From assembly GCA_963756455.1 (NCBI GenBank), contig CAVWNC010000001.1, positions 1,364,001 to 1,428,000 on the forward strand: a stretch of DNA of 64,000 nt, read 5' to 3'. The translations under genes and the position numbers were made by a program. This DNA is from DASQPA01 sp963756455. GTDB taxonomy: Bacteria; Acidobacteriota; Thermoanaerobaculia; Multivoradales; UBA5704. The notes under the pieces were generated by a model. The model was given only the letters and a program-made list of their open reading frames with translations. It was not told the origin of the DNA and searched no databases. Below are positions 1-8,376 of this stretch, in pieces (positions within the stretch are counted from its first letter, which is position 1; every line of letters begins with the position of its first letter).

Positions 1-1
1 C

Positions 2-454
2 CAGGTGGTCACCCGGGTGCGGGCGATGCGCGCCGAGCTCAACCTGGCGCCCAAGGCCGGGATCGATCTCACCCTGCAGGCGGCGGAAGAGAAAACGGGG
101 AGTTTCCTTAAAGAGCAGCAGCCGCTCCTCGCCTTCCTCTGCCGCGCCGACGGGGTGACGCTGGCGGCGCCTCGCGAGGGGGCGCGGCGGGATCTCGTGG
201 CGGGGGTGGAGATCGGGGTGGCCGCGAGCGCCGGCGCGGAGGCGCCGGTTGGCCTCTCCGCCGCCGAACGCGACCGTCAGCAGAAAGAGGCCGCACGGCT
301 GGGCGAGGAGATCGCCCGCGCCGAGGAGCGGCTGGGCAACGAGACGTTCCTCTCCAAGGCCCCGGCCCCGGTGGTCGCGGGCAACCGCAAGAAGCTCGCC
401 GAGCTCAAGGAACGCCGCGAGCGCATCCTTAAGACCCTGCAAAAAGATGCCTGA
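2..454 (+). CDS. valS: Valine--tRNA ligase, C-terminal fragment
   Basis: Only the last 150 residues are in the window; the frame is already open at the left edge, so the GTG at 5 is an internal valine and not a start. The protein charges tRNA-Val in the cytoplasm. The visible part covers the end of the anticodon-binding domain (MRAELNLAPKAGIDL) and the C-terminal coiled-coil arm, recognisable from the charged helix with LGNETFLSKAPAPVV and the closing run of Lys/Glu/Arg. That arm is typical of bacterial ValS. The stop overlaps the start of birA by 8 bases, suggesting translational coupling. Confidence 0.93.
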   Translation, partial: QVVTRVRAMRAELNLAPKAGIDLTLQAAEEKTGSFLKEQQPLLAFLCRADGVTLAAPREGARRDLVAGVEIGVAASAGAEAPVGLSAAERDRQQKEAARLGEEIARAEERLGNETFLSKAPAPVVAGNRKKLAELKERRERILKTLQKDA

Positions 455-1307
455 CGCAACGACGACCGACCTTTCCGTGGACTTCTCCCGTTACCTCGAG
501 GAGCTCGTCCAAGAACAGCCGACCGGGGTGCCGGAGAACCTTCTCGTCCTCGCGCAGGTGGGCTCGACCAACCGGCTCGCCCGCGCCGTCCTCGCCGACT
601 ACGACCGCGAGTGCCAGGCCCTCCCGCCGGCGCTCCTCCTGGCCTTCGAGCAGACCGCCGGCCGCGGCCGCCTGGGGCGGAGCTGGTCGTCGCCGCCGGG
701 CCAGGGGGTCTATGCCTCGCGCATCCTCTCGGTGGCGGAGCCCGAGCGCCTCCAGACCTTGCCGCTCCTGGTCGGCGTGGGGCTCTGCCGGGCGCTCGAC
801 GCCTATCTCCCCAGCCCGCCCGAGCTCAAGTGGCCGAACGACGTCCTCGCCGGCGGCAAGAAGATCGGCGGCATCTTGATCGAGACCCTCATACGCCCGG
901 GCGACTGCGCCCTGGCGGTCGTGGGATACGGGGTGAACCTGAGCCACACCGCGGCCGACCTCCCCCCTGCGGGGGCGACCTCGATCCGCCTGCAAGTCGA
1001 GAGCGTGGCGGCGGACGCCAAGGACCTCTCCCTCGCCCGGCTCACCTGGGACCTGGTGTCGGCGGTCGAACGCGAGCTGAAGCATCTGGGGGACGCCGCC
1101 TACGCCGTCGCCAGCTACCGCGAGCGCTCGATCCACCGGCCGGGGGACGTCCTCACTTGTCAGGTCCCTCAGGCTGGCCAGGGAGGTACCGAGCGGGTCA
1201 CCGGGACCTTCCGCGGCTTCGACGAACACGGCATGCTCCTCCTGGACGTCGCTGGCGGAGAGGGCCGCGAGCTGCGCCTGACGGCCGGTGAGGTCATCGA
1301 GGGGTAG
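447..1307 (+). CDS. birA: Biotin--[acetyl-CoA-carboxylase] ligase, no DNA-binding domain
   Basis: Makes biotinyl-AMP and transfers biotin to the lysine of biotin carboxyl carrier proteins. The 286-residue product has the ligase signature GRGRLGRSW near residue 72 and the catalytic-lysine segment KWPNDVLAGGKKIGGILIE near residue 128, followed by a small C-terminal SH3-like domain. The N-terminal winged helix found in the E. coli repressor-type BirA is absent, so this is a monofunctional (group I) enzyme. I chose ATG 447, which overlaps the valS stop, because sequence upstream of it in this frame is only a shadow of valS. coaX follows after 15 bases, a common bacterial neighbour pair. Confidence 0.93.
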   Translation: MPDATTTDLSVDFSRYLEELVQEQPTGVPENLLVLAQVGSTNRLARAVLADYDRECQALPPALLLAFEQTAGRGRLGRSWSSPPGQGVYASRILSVAEPERLQTLPLLVGVGLCRALDAYLPSPPELKWPNDVLAGGKKIGGILIETLIRPGDCALAVVGYGVNLSHTAADLPPAGATSIRLQVESVAADAKDLSLARLTWDLVSAVERELKHLGDAAYAVASYRERSIHRPGDVLTCQVPQAGQGGTERVTGTFRGFDEHGMLLLDVAGGEGRELRLTAGEVIEG

Positions 1308-1322
1308 GGGGGAGGAGCGCGC

Positions 1323-2138
1323 ATGGCGAGAGCGATGACGAAAACGAATCCGCCGGACCGGGACGGCCGCGAGCTCGTCCTGGTCGACGTCGGCAACACC
1401 AATACGGTGTTCGGGGTCTACCGCGGTGAGGAGCTGGTCGACAGCTTCCGCCTGTCGACCGACCGCGAGCGGACGGCCGACGAGTACGGCGCCCTCCTCC
1501 TGCCGCTCTTCGGCCGCGCCGGCCTCGATCCGCGCAAGGCCGAGGCGGTCGTCATCTCCTCGGTCGTGCCGCCGCTCCACCTGACCCTCGACCTCCTGGC
1601 CCGGCGCTACTTCGGCAAGAAGCCGCTCTTCATCGAGCCCGGGGTGAAGACCGGGATGCCCATCCGCTACGACAACCCGGCCGAGGTGGGGGCGGACCGC
1701 ATCGTCAACGCGGTGGCGGCGCGCGAGCGCTTCGGGGCGCCGGTCATCGTCGTCGACTTCGGCACCGCCACCACCTTCGACGTCGTCAACTCTGCCGGCG
1801 AGTACGCGGGCGGCATCATCTGCCCCGGCATCCTGATCTCGGCCGAGGCCCTCTTCGCCCAGGCCTCGCGGCTCTACCGGGTGGACGTCCGGAAGCCCGC
1901 CGAGCTCGTGGGGCGCAACACGGCGACCGCCATGCAGGCGGGGATCTACTACGGCTACGTGGGGTTGGTCGACGGCATCCTCGAACGGCTGATGGCGGAG
2001 ATCCCCGGTGTCCGCACGGTGGTCGCGACCGGCGGCCAGGCCGACCTGATCGCCTCGGGCTCGAAGTACATCCGCGAGGTCGATCCCCTGCTGACGCTGA
2101 CGGGCCTGAAGCTCATCTACGAAAAGAACCGGGCTTGA
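1323..2138 (+). CDS. coaX: Type III pantothenate kinase
   Basis: Phosphorylates pantothenate, the first step of coenzyme A synthesis. The 271-residue length is normal for the type III (ASKHA-fold) family. Seen motifs are the phosphate-1 loop DVGNTNTVFGVY near residue 22, the substrate-binding segment GADRIVNAVAA, the second Asp loop VVDFGTATTFDVV, and the C-terminal ATGGQADLI. A purine-rich ribosome site (GGAGGAG, 1311-1317) precedes ATG 1323. An in-frame ATG four codons later (1335) is possible but further from that site. It probably shares a transcript with birA. Confidence 0.95.
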   Translation: MARAMTKTNPPDRDGRELVLVDVGNTNTVFGVYRGEELVDSFRLSTDRERTADEYGALLLPLFGRAGLDPRKAEAVVISSVVPPLHLTLDLLARRYFGKKPLFIEPGVKTGMPIRYDNPAEVGADRIVNAVAARERFGAPVIVVDFGTATTFDVVNSAGEYAGGIICPGILISAEALFAQASRLYRVDVRKPAELVGRNTATAMQAGIYYGYVGLVDGILERLMAEIPGVRTVVATGGQADLIASGSKYIREVDPLLTLTGLKLIYEKNRA

Positions 2139-2271
2139 CGGGCTTGAAGCGCAGGTGGAACCGAGACCATCTTTCCTCCCGCGCAGGCTCCACGGCGAGA
2201 TCGATCGAGATCGATTTGGATAGAGTAGAGGCCGACACGGGGACAATCCCGAGGATTCGGAGGTAGGCACG

Positions 2272-5013
2272 ATGGGCGGCAAGATGGCCGACAAAGCGGA
2301 CAAGCACATCTACGCCTTCGGCGGCGACACCGCCGAGGGGGGCGGCAAGGGTAAAGAGCTCCTGGGCGGCAAGGGCTACGGTCTCGCCGAGATGAGCCTC
2401 CTCGGCATCCCGGTGCCGCCGGGGTTCACGATCACGACCGCGGTCTGCACCTACTACCAGGCGCACGACGGCCAGTATCCCGAAACCCTCAAAGCGGAGG
2501 TCGAGGAGCACTTGCAGCGGGTCGAGGAGCGCCTCGGCCAGCGTTTCGGCGATCCCGCGAACCCGCTCCTCGTCTCCGTCCGCTCCGGCGCCCCGATGTC
2601 GATGCCGGGGATGATGGACACCATCCTGAACTTGGGCCTGAACGACGAGATCGTCAAGGCCTGGATCGGCAAGGGCGCCGATCCCCGCTTCGTCATGGAC
2701 GCCTACCGGCGGCTGCTCTCGATGTACGGCGACGTCGTCTTAAACGTCCCCCGCCACGATTTCGAGCAGGTGCTGACCGCCGCCCGCGAGAAGGCGGGGG
2801 TTTTGACCGACGCCGAGCTGTCGAGAGAGTCCCTGGGGGAGATCGCCTGCAAGTACGTGGGGCTGATCGCCGCCCACGGCACCCCTTTCCCGCAAGATCC
2901 CAAAGAGCAGCTCTGGGGCGCCGTCGGCGCCGTCTTCCAAAGCTGGAACAACCGGAGAGCCCGCGAGTACCGGCGCCTGAACCACATCCCCGACCACCTG
3001 GGGACGGCGGTCAACGTCCAGGCGATGGTCTTCGGCAACAACGGCAACGACTGCGCGACCGGGGTCGCCTTCACCCGCAACCCGGCGACCGGGGAGCGCG
3101 GGGTGTTCGGCGAATACCTGACGAACGCCCAGGGGGAGGACGTCGTGGCCGGCATCCGTACGCCGAAACCGATCCTCTCGACGGACGGCAAAAGCGGCCT
3201 GGGTGCCGACTTCCCCGCCGCCCACGACGACCTGCAGGCGGTCTGCCGGCGCCTGGAGCAACACTTCCACGACATGCAGGACGTCGAGTTCACCATCCAG
3301 CACGGCAAGCTCTACATGCTGCAGACCAGGACCGGCAAGCGCACCGGCCCGGCGGCGCTCCGCACCGCGGTCGAGATGGTGGATGAGGGGCTGATCGACG
3401 AGAAGGAGGCCCTCAAACGGGTCGAGCCCGCGCACCTGGAGCAGCTGCTCGCGCCGGTCTTCGATCTCGAACAGAAGCAGCAGGCGGTGGCTGACGGTCG
3501 CCTCCTCGCCCGCGGCCTCCCGGCCGGCCCCGGCGCCGCGGCGGGGAAGATCGCCTTGACCGCCGAGCGCGCGAAGGAGATGGCGGCAGACGGGCCGGTG
3601 CTCTTAGTCCGCGCCGAGACCTCGCCCGAGGACATCGTCGGCATGCACGCCGCGGCCGGCATTCTCACCTCGCGCGGCGGCATGACCTCGCACGCCGCCG
3701 TCGTCGCTCGCGGCATGGGCAAGCCCTGCATCGTCGGCGCCGGCGAGCTGGTGGTCGACGAGAAGGCGGGGGAGGTGCGGGCGGCCGGCCGCGTCCTCCA
3801 CGAGGGCGACGAGATGTCGATCGACGGCTCGACCGGCGAGGTGATCGCCGGAGCGCTCCGGCCGCGCCCGTCGGAGGTGATCCAGGTGCTGATCGAGAAG
3901 GAGGGACTCTCGTCCAAGGCGGTCGATTCCTTCGTCAAGATCCTCGACTGGGCCGACCGCGAGCGGCGGCTCAAGATCCGCGCCAACGCCGACACGCCGC
4001 GCGACGCCTCGGTCGCTCGCTCCTTCGGGGCGCAGGGAATCGGTCTTTGCCGCACCGAGCACATGTTTTTCGACGAGGCGCGGATCGCCTGGGTGCGGCG
4101 GATGATCCTCGCCCGCTCCCCGGAGGAGCGGGCGGAGCCCCTAAGCCAGCTTCTTCTCGTCCAGCAGAAGGACTTCGAGGGCATCTTCGAGGCCCTCCCC
4201 GGAGTGCCGATCACCATCCGTCTCTTAGATCCGCCCCTCCACGAGTTCCTGCCGCACGGCGAGAAGGCCCTGTCGCAGCTCGCCCAGCAGATGGGGGTGC
4301 CGGCGGCCGAGGTCGAGGCGCGGGCGGCGGCGCTCGCCGAGGTCAACCCCATGCTCGGCCACCGCGGCTGCCGCCTGGGGCTCACCTTCCCCGAGGTCTA
4401 CGACATGCAGGTCGAGGCGATCGTAAGGGCCGCCTGCGCGAGGGTCCAGGCCGGAGGCAGCGCCCAGCCGGAGATCATGGTGCCCCTGGTCGGCACCGAG
4501 GAGGAGATGGTCAAGCTCCGCGAGCGGACGGCGGCGGTCGTCGCCCGGGTGCTCCAAGAGCACGGGATGAAGCTCGACATCCTGATCGGCACCATGATCG
4601 AGGTGCCGAGAGCCGCCCTGGTCGCCGACCGCATCGCCAGGCACGCCGACTTCTTCTCCTTCGGCACCAACGACCTCACCCAGATGACCTACGGCTACTC
4701 GCGGGACGACGCCAGCAAGTGGCTCCCCGACTACCTGGAGCAGAAGATCCTCCCCGACGACCCCTTCGCCCGCATCGACGAGCAGGGAGTGGGCCAGCTC
4801 GTCCGCATGGCCTGCGAGAAGGGCCGCCAGACCAAGGAGCACCTGCACCTGGGGATCTGCGGCGAGCACGGCGGCGACCCCGCTTCGATCGGCTTCTTCG
4901 AGCGGGTGGGGCTCGACTACGTGTCCTGCTCGCCCTACCGGGTCCCCATCGCCAGACTGGCCGCGGCGCGGGCGAAGCTCGGGTTCGGAGCGGGGGGGAA
5001 GGAAGAGAGTTAG
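2272..5013 (+). CDS. ppdK: Pyruvate, phosphate dikinase
   Basis: Interconverts pyruvate, ATP and phosphate with PEP, AMP and pyrophosphate, at the glycolysis/gluconeogenesis branch. The 913-residue protein has the full architecture: N-terminal ATP-grasp domain (GGKGKELLGGKGYGLAEM), the swivelling phosphohistidine domain with TSRGGMTSHAAVVARGMG (catalytic His about residue 474), and the C-terminal PEP/pyruvate barrel ending in GICGEHGGDPASIGFF (catalytic Cys about residue 863). A clean GGAGGT at 2259-2264 sits 7 bases before ATG 2272. It stands alone, with 133 bases before it and about 315 bases after it. Together with glgC and glgA further on it suggests gluconeogenic flow into glycogen. Confidence 0.97.
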   Translation: MGGKMADKADKHIYAFGGDTAEGGGKGKELLGGKGYGLAEMSLLGIPVPPGFTITTAVCTYYQAHDGQYPETLKAEVEEHLQRVEERLGQRFGDPANPLLVSVRSGAPMSMPGMMDTILNLGLNDEIVKAWIGKGADPRFVMDAYRRLLSMYGDVVLNVPRHDFEQVLTAAREKAGVLTDAELSRESLGEIACKYVGLIAAHGTPFPQDPKEQLWGAVGAVFQSWNNRRAREYRRLNHIPDHLGTAVNVQAMVFGNNGNDCATGVAFTRNPATGERGVFGEYLTNAQGEDVVAGIRTPKPILSTDGKSGLGADFPAAHDDLQAVCRRLEQHFHDMQDVEFTIQHGKLYMLQTRTGKRTGPAALRTAVEMVDEGLIDEKEALKRVEPAHLEQLLAPVFDLEQKQQAVADGRLLARGLPAGPGAAAGKIALTAERAKEMAADGPVLLVRAETSPEDIVGMHAAAGILTSRGGMTSHAAVVARGMGKPCIVGAGELVVDEKAGEVRAAGRVLHEGDEMSIDGSTGEVIAGALRPRPSEVIQVLIEKEGLSSKAVDSFVKILDWADRERRLKIRANADTPRDASVARSFGAQGIGLCRTEHMFFDEARIAWVRRMILARSPEERAEPLSQLLLVQQKDFEGIFEALPGVPITIRLLDPPLHEFLPHGEKALSQLAQQMGVPAAEVEARAAALAEVNPMLGHRGCRLGLTFPEVYDMQVEAIVRAACARVQAGGSAQPEIMVPLVGTEEEMVKLRERTAAVVARVLQEHGMKLDILIGTMIEVPRAALVADRIARHADFFSFGTNDLTQMTYGYSRDDASKWLPDYLEQKILPDDPFARIDEQGVGQLVRMACEKGRQTKEHLHLGICGEHGGDPASIGFFERVGLDYVSCSPYRVPIARLAAARAKLGFGAGGKEES

Positions 5014-5328
5014 GGGGTCGGGGCGGCGGGCGAGGGGAGGTCCGGCGCGAGGCCCGCCAGGGCTTCGCCCTTCGCTAAGGAATTACGGCCCTTCAGGCCT
5101 GAAGCAACAGAACCTGGCGGATCAACCCTGCGGATTCGAGGCAGCGTTCCGCCTCGGGTCCCTCCGCCCTGGGCGGAGGCGGTTGGGTCAGGGGGGAGGA
5201 TCGGAGGGGGGCGCTCCGCGGGGTTAGACCGCTGCCGCCTTGCGGGCCATCCGTTTGGGACCGGCGTCCCCGCCTCCTCCATATATAGAGGAAGGAGCCC
5301 TACTTGTCCACTGTGATATAGGAAGCCC
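5014..5328. other. Intergenic region with small inverted repeats
   Basis: No gene is recognisable in these 315 bases. They hold several short perfect dyads: CTTCAGGCCTGAAG around 5091-5104, GAGGC/GCCTC around 5138-5155 and the 19-base hairpin at 5161-5179. Near the right end is a locally A+T-rich patch (CATATATAGAGG at 5280-5291, then TGATATAGG) that could be the promoter for the methyltransferase gene starting at 5329. Confidence 0.4.
5161..5179 (+). terminator. Possible terminator hairpin after ppdK
   Basis: CCTCCGCCC, one T, then GGGCGGAGG form a perfect 9-base-pair stem, 147 bases after the ppdK stop. There is no T-run after it, so an intrinsic terminator is uncertain; it could simply be one of several GC-rich dyads in this gap. 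Confidence 0.3.
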
Positions 5329-6186
5329 GTGCCTGCGCCTGCCACCTCCATCCCGCCTCCTGGAGCCTCGGCAAAGAGCCGTCTCGCCGACTTCTGGGAC
5401 AAGAGCCGCGACTACTACGCCCAGGCGGCGGCGGCCAACCCGGAGGCTTCGCCGGAACGCCAGGTTCTCCTCGGCTATCTGAAAGCCGGGCAGAAGGTCT
5501 TCGATCTCGGCTGCGGCTCCTGTGAGAACGCGCTGTGGATTCCGGCCGGCTGCCGCTACATCGGGTTCGACGTCTCGACGGCCGCCCTCATCATGGCGGC
5601 CGAGCAGGGGCGGCCCGGGATGCGGCTCCGTGGGGACGGCGAGAATCTCCCTGTCGCCACCGGGAGTGTCGATGCGGTGCTCTCGACCTATGCCTTGGAG
5701 CACTTCCACGAGCCGGGGCGAACCCTCCTCGAAGCGGCGCGCATCGTGCGGCCGGGCGGCTATCTCCTTCTCGTCGGCTCGGCTTGGGATCTTCCCTATG
5801 AGATGCCGCCGAGCCTGCCTCCCGGCCGGCGGCTGGAAGTGGCGGTCCGCCGCCTCTGGCGCCAGCTCCGCTCGGCCCTCGACGGACGGCACCGTTTCGA
5901 CCGCGTGGAGAACCCCCGCGTCCTTTCCGAGGGCTACGTCCCCGACGCCGATGCCGTCCACGTCGCCCAGTCCCACCTCATGGTCCGCTTCCTTGAAGCC
6001 GCGGGCTTGGAAGTCCTGGAGCACCGGACCCTCCCGCACCGGCCCGATCCCCCGGGGCCGCGTGGCGCCCTGCGGCGGGCGCTTCGCCGGGTTCCCCTGT
6101 GGCGGCATGGCTGGGGCAACACGCTGATCGTGGCCCGGCGGGGGAGCGAGCTGCGGGAACCGGGGTACGAGATCCTGCCGCTTTGA
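5329..6186 (+). CDS. Class I SAM-dependent methyltransferase (Methyltransf_11 type)
   Basis: Transfers a methyl group from S-adenosylmethionine to an unknown acceptor. The 285-residue product shows motif I VFDLGCGSCENALWI near residue 50, an acidic loop YIGFDVSTAAL, motif GDGENLPVATGSVDAVLS, and EAARIVRPGGYLLLV, the usual order in this superfamily. The proline-rich first 15 residues look disordered. The start is GTG 5329; TGATATAGG just upstream could be a -10 box close enough for a leaderless message. It converges with the toxin gene on the other strand, their stops being 14 bases apart. Nothing nearby reveals the substrate. Confidence 0.8.
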   Translation: MPAPATSIPPPGASAKSRLADFWDKSRDYYAQAAAANPEASPERQVLLGYLKAGQKVFDLGCGSCENALWIPAGCRYIGFDVSTAALIMAAEQGRPGMRLRGDGENLPVATGSVDAVLSTYALEHFHEPGRTLLEAARIVRPGGYLLLVGSAWDLPYEMPPSLPPGRRLEVAVRRLWRQLRSALDGRHRFDRVENPRVLSEGYVPDADAVHVAQSHLMVRFLEAAGLEVLEHRTLPHRPDPPGPRGALRRALRRVPLWRHGWGNTLIVARRGSELREPGYEILPL

Positions 6187-6200
6187 GGAACCGGCAGGCT

Positions 6201-6551
6201 TTAGTGAGCGCTCAACCAAACAACCTGGCCTACGAGATCCGGCGCCTCGGAGTTGGAAAGCAGGTAATCGAGAGCGCCGATCAGGTGCGACAGCGCCCAA
6301 CTCCGCTGGGCCGCCAGCACGATCCCCTGATGGTGCGAATGAGCTCTGGACAGGAGCACGAAATCGCGGAGATTGAAGGTGAAGATGGCTCGCCCCTGGG
6401 CTGAGGAACCGAGGAGCTGATGCTCATCGCTCGCATCGAAGGGCATCCAGGCGGTCGGCGTGCGGGTGACGTCGTGCCCGCGATCGAGTAACGCCCGGTG
6501 AAGAGAACGGCTGGAAGTATCGGCATCGAGGTGGAGCCGGACCCTATGCAC
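6201..6551 (-). CDS. DUF5615 family PIN-like toxin
   Basis: A 116-residue putative ribonuclease toxin. The N-terminus VRLHLDADTSSRSLHRALL and the later IFTFNLRDFVLLSR match the DUF5615 PIN-like pattern, in which acidic residues at the first strand and after the TF(N/D) strand form the metal site. GTG 6551 is chosen because GTGCATAG overlaps the stop of the DUF433 antitoxin gene by 8 bases, the classic arrangement for these pairs. Sequence upstream of that GTG in the same frame is a shadow of the antitoxin. Function is inferred from family and pairing. Confidence 0.8.
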   Translation of the reverse strand: MHRVRLHLDADTSSRSLHRALLDRGHDVTRTPTAWMPFDASDEHQLLGSSAQGRAIFTFNLRDFVLLSRAHSHHQGIVLAAQRSWALSHLIGALDYLLSNSEAPDLVGQVVWLSAH

Positions 6552-6948
6552 GAGAAGCGCTGGCCTCGATATGCTGCTCGTCCGCCAGCAAGGCCTCGAT
6601 CTCGCCCCGGTGCGTTTCGTAGAAGGAGAGAGCCTCTTCGACCTGCCCCTTCGTGACCCCGTACTCTTCCGCGATCTGTGCTGGGGACATCTTCCAGCTC
6701 TGACTGGCGACAACGAATGTCTGGACACGGATGCCTGTGCCCCGCAGCACCGGCTCCGGTCGTCCAGCCGCACCGACTCGGTACGCAATGCGAGGATACC
6801 GAGGATCGTCGAGACGATGCTTCAGGCTTCCGACCTTCTCGGCTACCGCCCAGACGATGAACTGATTGAGGGAAACTCCCTGTGTGCCGGCCAGCTGCTC
6901 GGCTTCTTCCTTGAGAACAAGGGGAAGATTGAGTGAGGTTCGAGACAT
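6544..6948 (-). CDS. DUF433 domain antitoxin
   Basis: 134-residue partner of the downstream DUF5615 toxin. Residues 1-45 (MSRTSLNLPLVLKEEAEQLA, then VSLNQFIVWAVAEKV) look like a ribbon-helix-helix segment. Residues about 65-120 form the DUF433 winged-helix part: PVLRGTGIRVQTFVVASQSW, then MSPAQIAEEYGVTKGQVEEAL. GGAGGAG lies just ahead of ATG 6948 and an ATACGGCGCCGTAT palindrome is 23 bases upstream, suggesting autoregulation. A decayed second copy of this family lies at 18039-18246. Confidence 0.85.
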   Translation of the reverse strand: MSRTSLNLPLVLKEEAEQLAGTQGVSLNQFIVWAVAEKVGSLKHRLDDPRYPRIAYRVGAAGRPEPVLRGTGIRVQTFVVASQSWKMSPAQIAEEYGVTKGQVEEALSFYETHRGEIEALLADEQHIEASASRA

Positions 6949-6970
6949 GGGCTCCTCCTCAAGACAGCAT

Positions 6971-6984
6971 ATACGGCGCCGTAT
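6971..6984. promoter_or_regulatory. Palindromic operator candidate for the DUF433/DUF5615 pair
   Basis: ATACGGCGCCGTAT is a perfect 14-base palindrome, with further near-symmetry (CAT/GTG) outside it, 23 bases upstream of the antitoxin start. Antitoxins with DNA-binding domains usually repress their own operon from such sites. The assignment is inferred from position. Confidence 0.5.
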
Positions 6985-7086
6985 GTGACATCAAGCCGAG
7001 AGGGAGGCTCCTCTCCGGCCCGGTCTTTGCACCTAACCTTCTCGGGCGGTGCCGCCTTTGGCGCCGGCCGGAAAGGTGGTACTCGG

Positions 7087-7668
7087 ATGGACGACTCAGA
7101 GCGCAGTTACGGCTACAGCAAGGACATCTACCACGGTCGGAGAGGCACCTCCGGCCAGTACGGGCAGCCCACCCGGGGGTATGGCTATGGGCCGTTCTAC
7201 CCCAACCAGCCGCACTGGGAGCGGAGCTACGAGTATGGCCCCGAAGGCGGGATGGGGGACTTCTCCCCGGACGAGCTCTCCCCGGAAGAGGCGATGATGC
7301 ACGTCCAGGGGCAGGGGAGGCGGGAGCGTTGGGCGAGCAGCCCTCGGCAGCACGGATACGCGCGCGACACGAGCCGCGATTCGGAGTCGATCACCTGGGA
7401 GTCCCCGGGTCCGCACAGCGGCCGCGGCCCGCAGGGCTACCGGCGCTCCGACGAGCGCATCCACGAGGAGGTCTGCGACCGTTTGACGGCGCACGGCCAC
7501 GTCGATGCGTCCGAGGTCGAGGTCCAGGTCAAGGACGGCGAAGTGACCCTCACCGGCAAGGTAGGAGACCGGCGGCAGAAGCGCGAGGCCGAGAACGTGG
7601 CCGAGGGGGTCCGTGGGGTCGTCGATGTCCACAATCAGCTGCGGCTGGGGACTAACGGCAGTCGCTGA
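7087..7668 (+). CDS. BON-domain protein with disordered Tyr/Gly-rich N-terminus
   Basis: Residues about 125-190 of this 193-residue protein form a BON domain (YRRSDERIHEEVCDRL, VEVQVKDGEVTLTGKV, ENVAEGVRGVVDVHNQL), a fold associated with phospholipid or small-ligand binding in envelope and stress proteins. The first 120 residues are low-complexity, rich in Tyr, Gly, Pro, Arg and Ser (SYGYSKDIYHGRRGTSGQYG), and probably disordered. No signal peptide is visible from ATG 7087; the frame extends upstream to 6985, but AAAGGTGG at 7071-7079 favours 7087. Exact role unknown. Confidence 0.75.
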   Translation: MDDSERSYGYSKDIYHGRRGTSGQYGQPTRGYGYGPFYPNQPHWERSYEYGPEGGMGDFSPDELSPEEAMMHVQGQGRRERWASSPRQHGYARDTSRDSESITWESPGPHSGRGPQGYRRSDERIHEEVCDRLTAHGHVDASEVEVQVKDGEVTLTGKVGDRRQKREAENVAEGVRGVVDVHNQLRLGTNGSR

Positions 7669-7710
7669 GGTTCTCGTCGCTCGTGGGCTTCGGGGAGGAC
7701 TGCCCTCCAT

Positions 7711-8367
7711 TCAGGGTCCGGGAAGGAGGTGCTCCTCCCTGGGCCGGCGGACGGCCCTCACCTTCCCGGTCCCTCCTCCGCCACAGAAGAACTGATCGCC
7801 GCCATTGGACTCGAGCCCCGAAACGTTCACCCCGGGCGGCATCTCGAGCTTCTCCAGAACCTCTCCCGTGTGGGGCTCGACCCGCCGGAGCTCGCTCTCG
7901 CCACCTTCCCAGGTGCCGTGCCAGAGCTCGCCGTCGACCCAGGTGACCCCGGTGACGAAGCGGTTGGACTCGATCGTGCGCAGAATCTCCCCGGTCTCGG
8001 GATCGACTTGATGGATCAACCGGTCCCGATATTGCCCGACCCAGAGCGTCCCTTCGGCCCACGCGAGCCCCGAGTCCCCGCCGCCGCCGGGCGCCGGGAT
8101 CGTGGCGATCACGCGGCCGGTCGCGAGATCGATCTTCTGGATGCGGTCCAGGGCGAGCTGATACAGGTGCCGGCCGTCGAAGGACATTCCGGCATGCCCG
8201 GCGACCTCCAGCGAGCCGATCGGCTCCCCGCTCGCCGGATCGAAGGCGTGGAGCGTGTCTCCGGCGGCAAACCAGACGCTCTGGCCGTCATAGGTGACTC
8301 CATGCACCTGGTCGACCCCGGGAAAGGGTCCATACTCGCGGGTGATCTCGGCGCTTCCTTCCCTCAT
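7711..8367 (-). CDS. YncE/Vgb-like beta-propeller protein
   Basis: 218 residues made of repeated propeller blades: VHGVTYDGQSVWFAAG, HAGMSFDGRHLYQLA, DSGLAWAEGTLWVGQYRDR, VTGVTWVDGELWHGTWEG, each followed by a 'D..TG.....I' turn. This pattern occurs in YncE-like, Vgb-like and glutamine-cyclotransferase-like propellers; no catalytic site can be assigned. There is no obvious signal peptide. TAGGAT lies 6 bases before ATG 8367, compatible with a leaderless transcript. It ends 10 bases before the stop of the regulator gene on the same strand, so its start lies just downstream of that gene. Confidence 0.65.
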   Translation of the reverse strand: MREGSAEITREYGPFPGVDQVHGVTYDGQSVWFAAGDTLHAFDPASGEPIGSLEVAGHAGMSFDGRHLYQLALDRIQKIDLATGRVIATIPAPGGGGDSGLAWAEGTLWVGQYRDRLIHQVDPETGEILRTIESNRFVTGVTWVDGELWHGTWEGGESELRRVEPHTGEVLEKLEMPPGVNVSGLESNGGDQFFCGGGGTGKVRAVRRPREEHLLPGP

Positions 8368-8376
8368 CGGTTCATC

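Noticed and set aside
429..2309. 626-codon minus-strand open frame opposite birA and coaX
   Set aside because: Typical antisense shadow of high-GC genes: Asp/Arg/Gly/Val-rich, no homology, while the plus strand holds clear birA and coaX.
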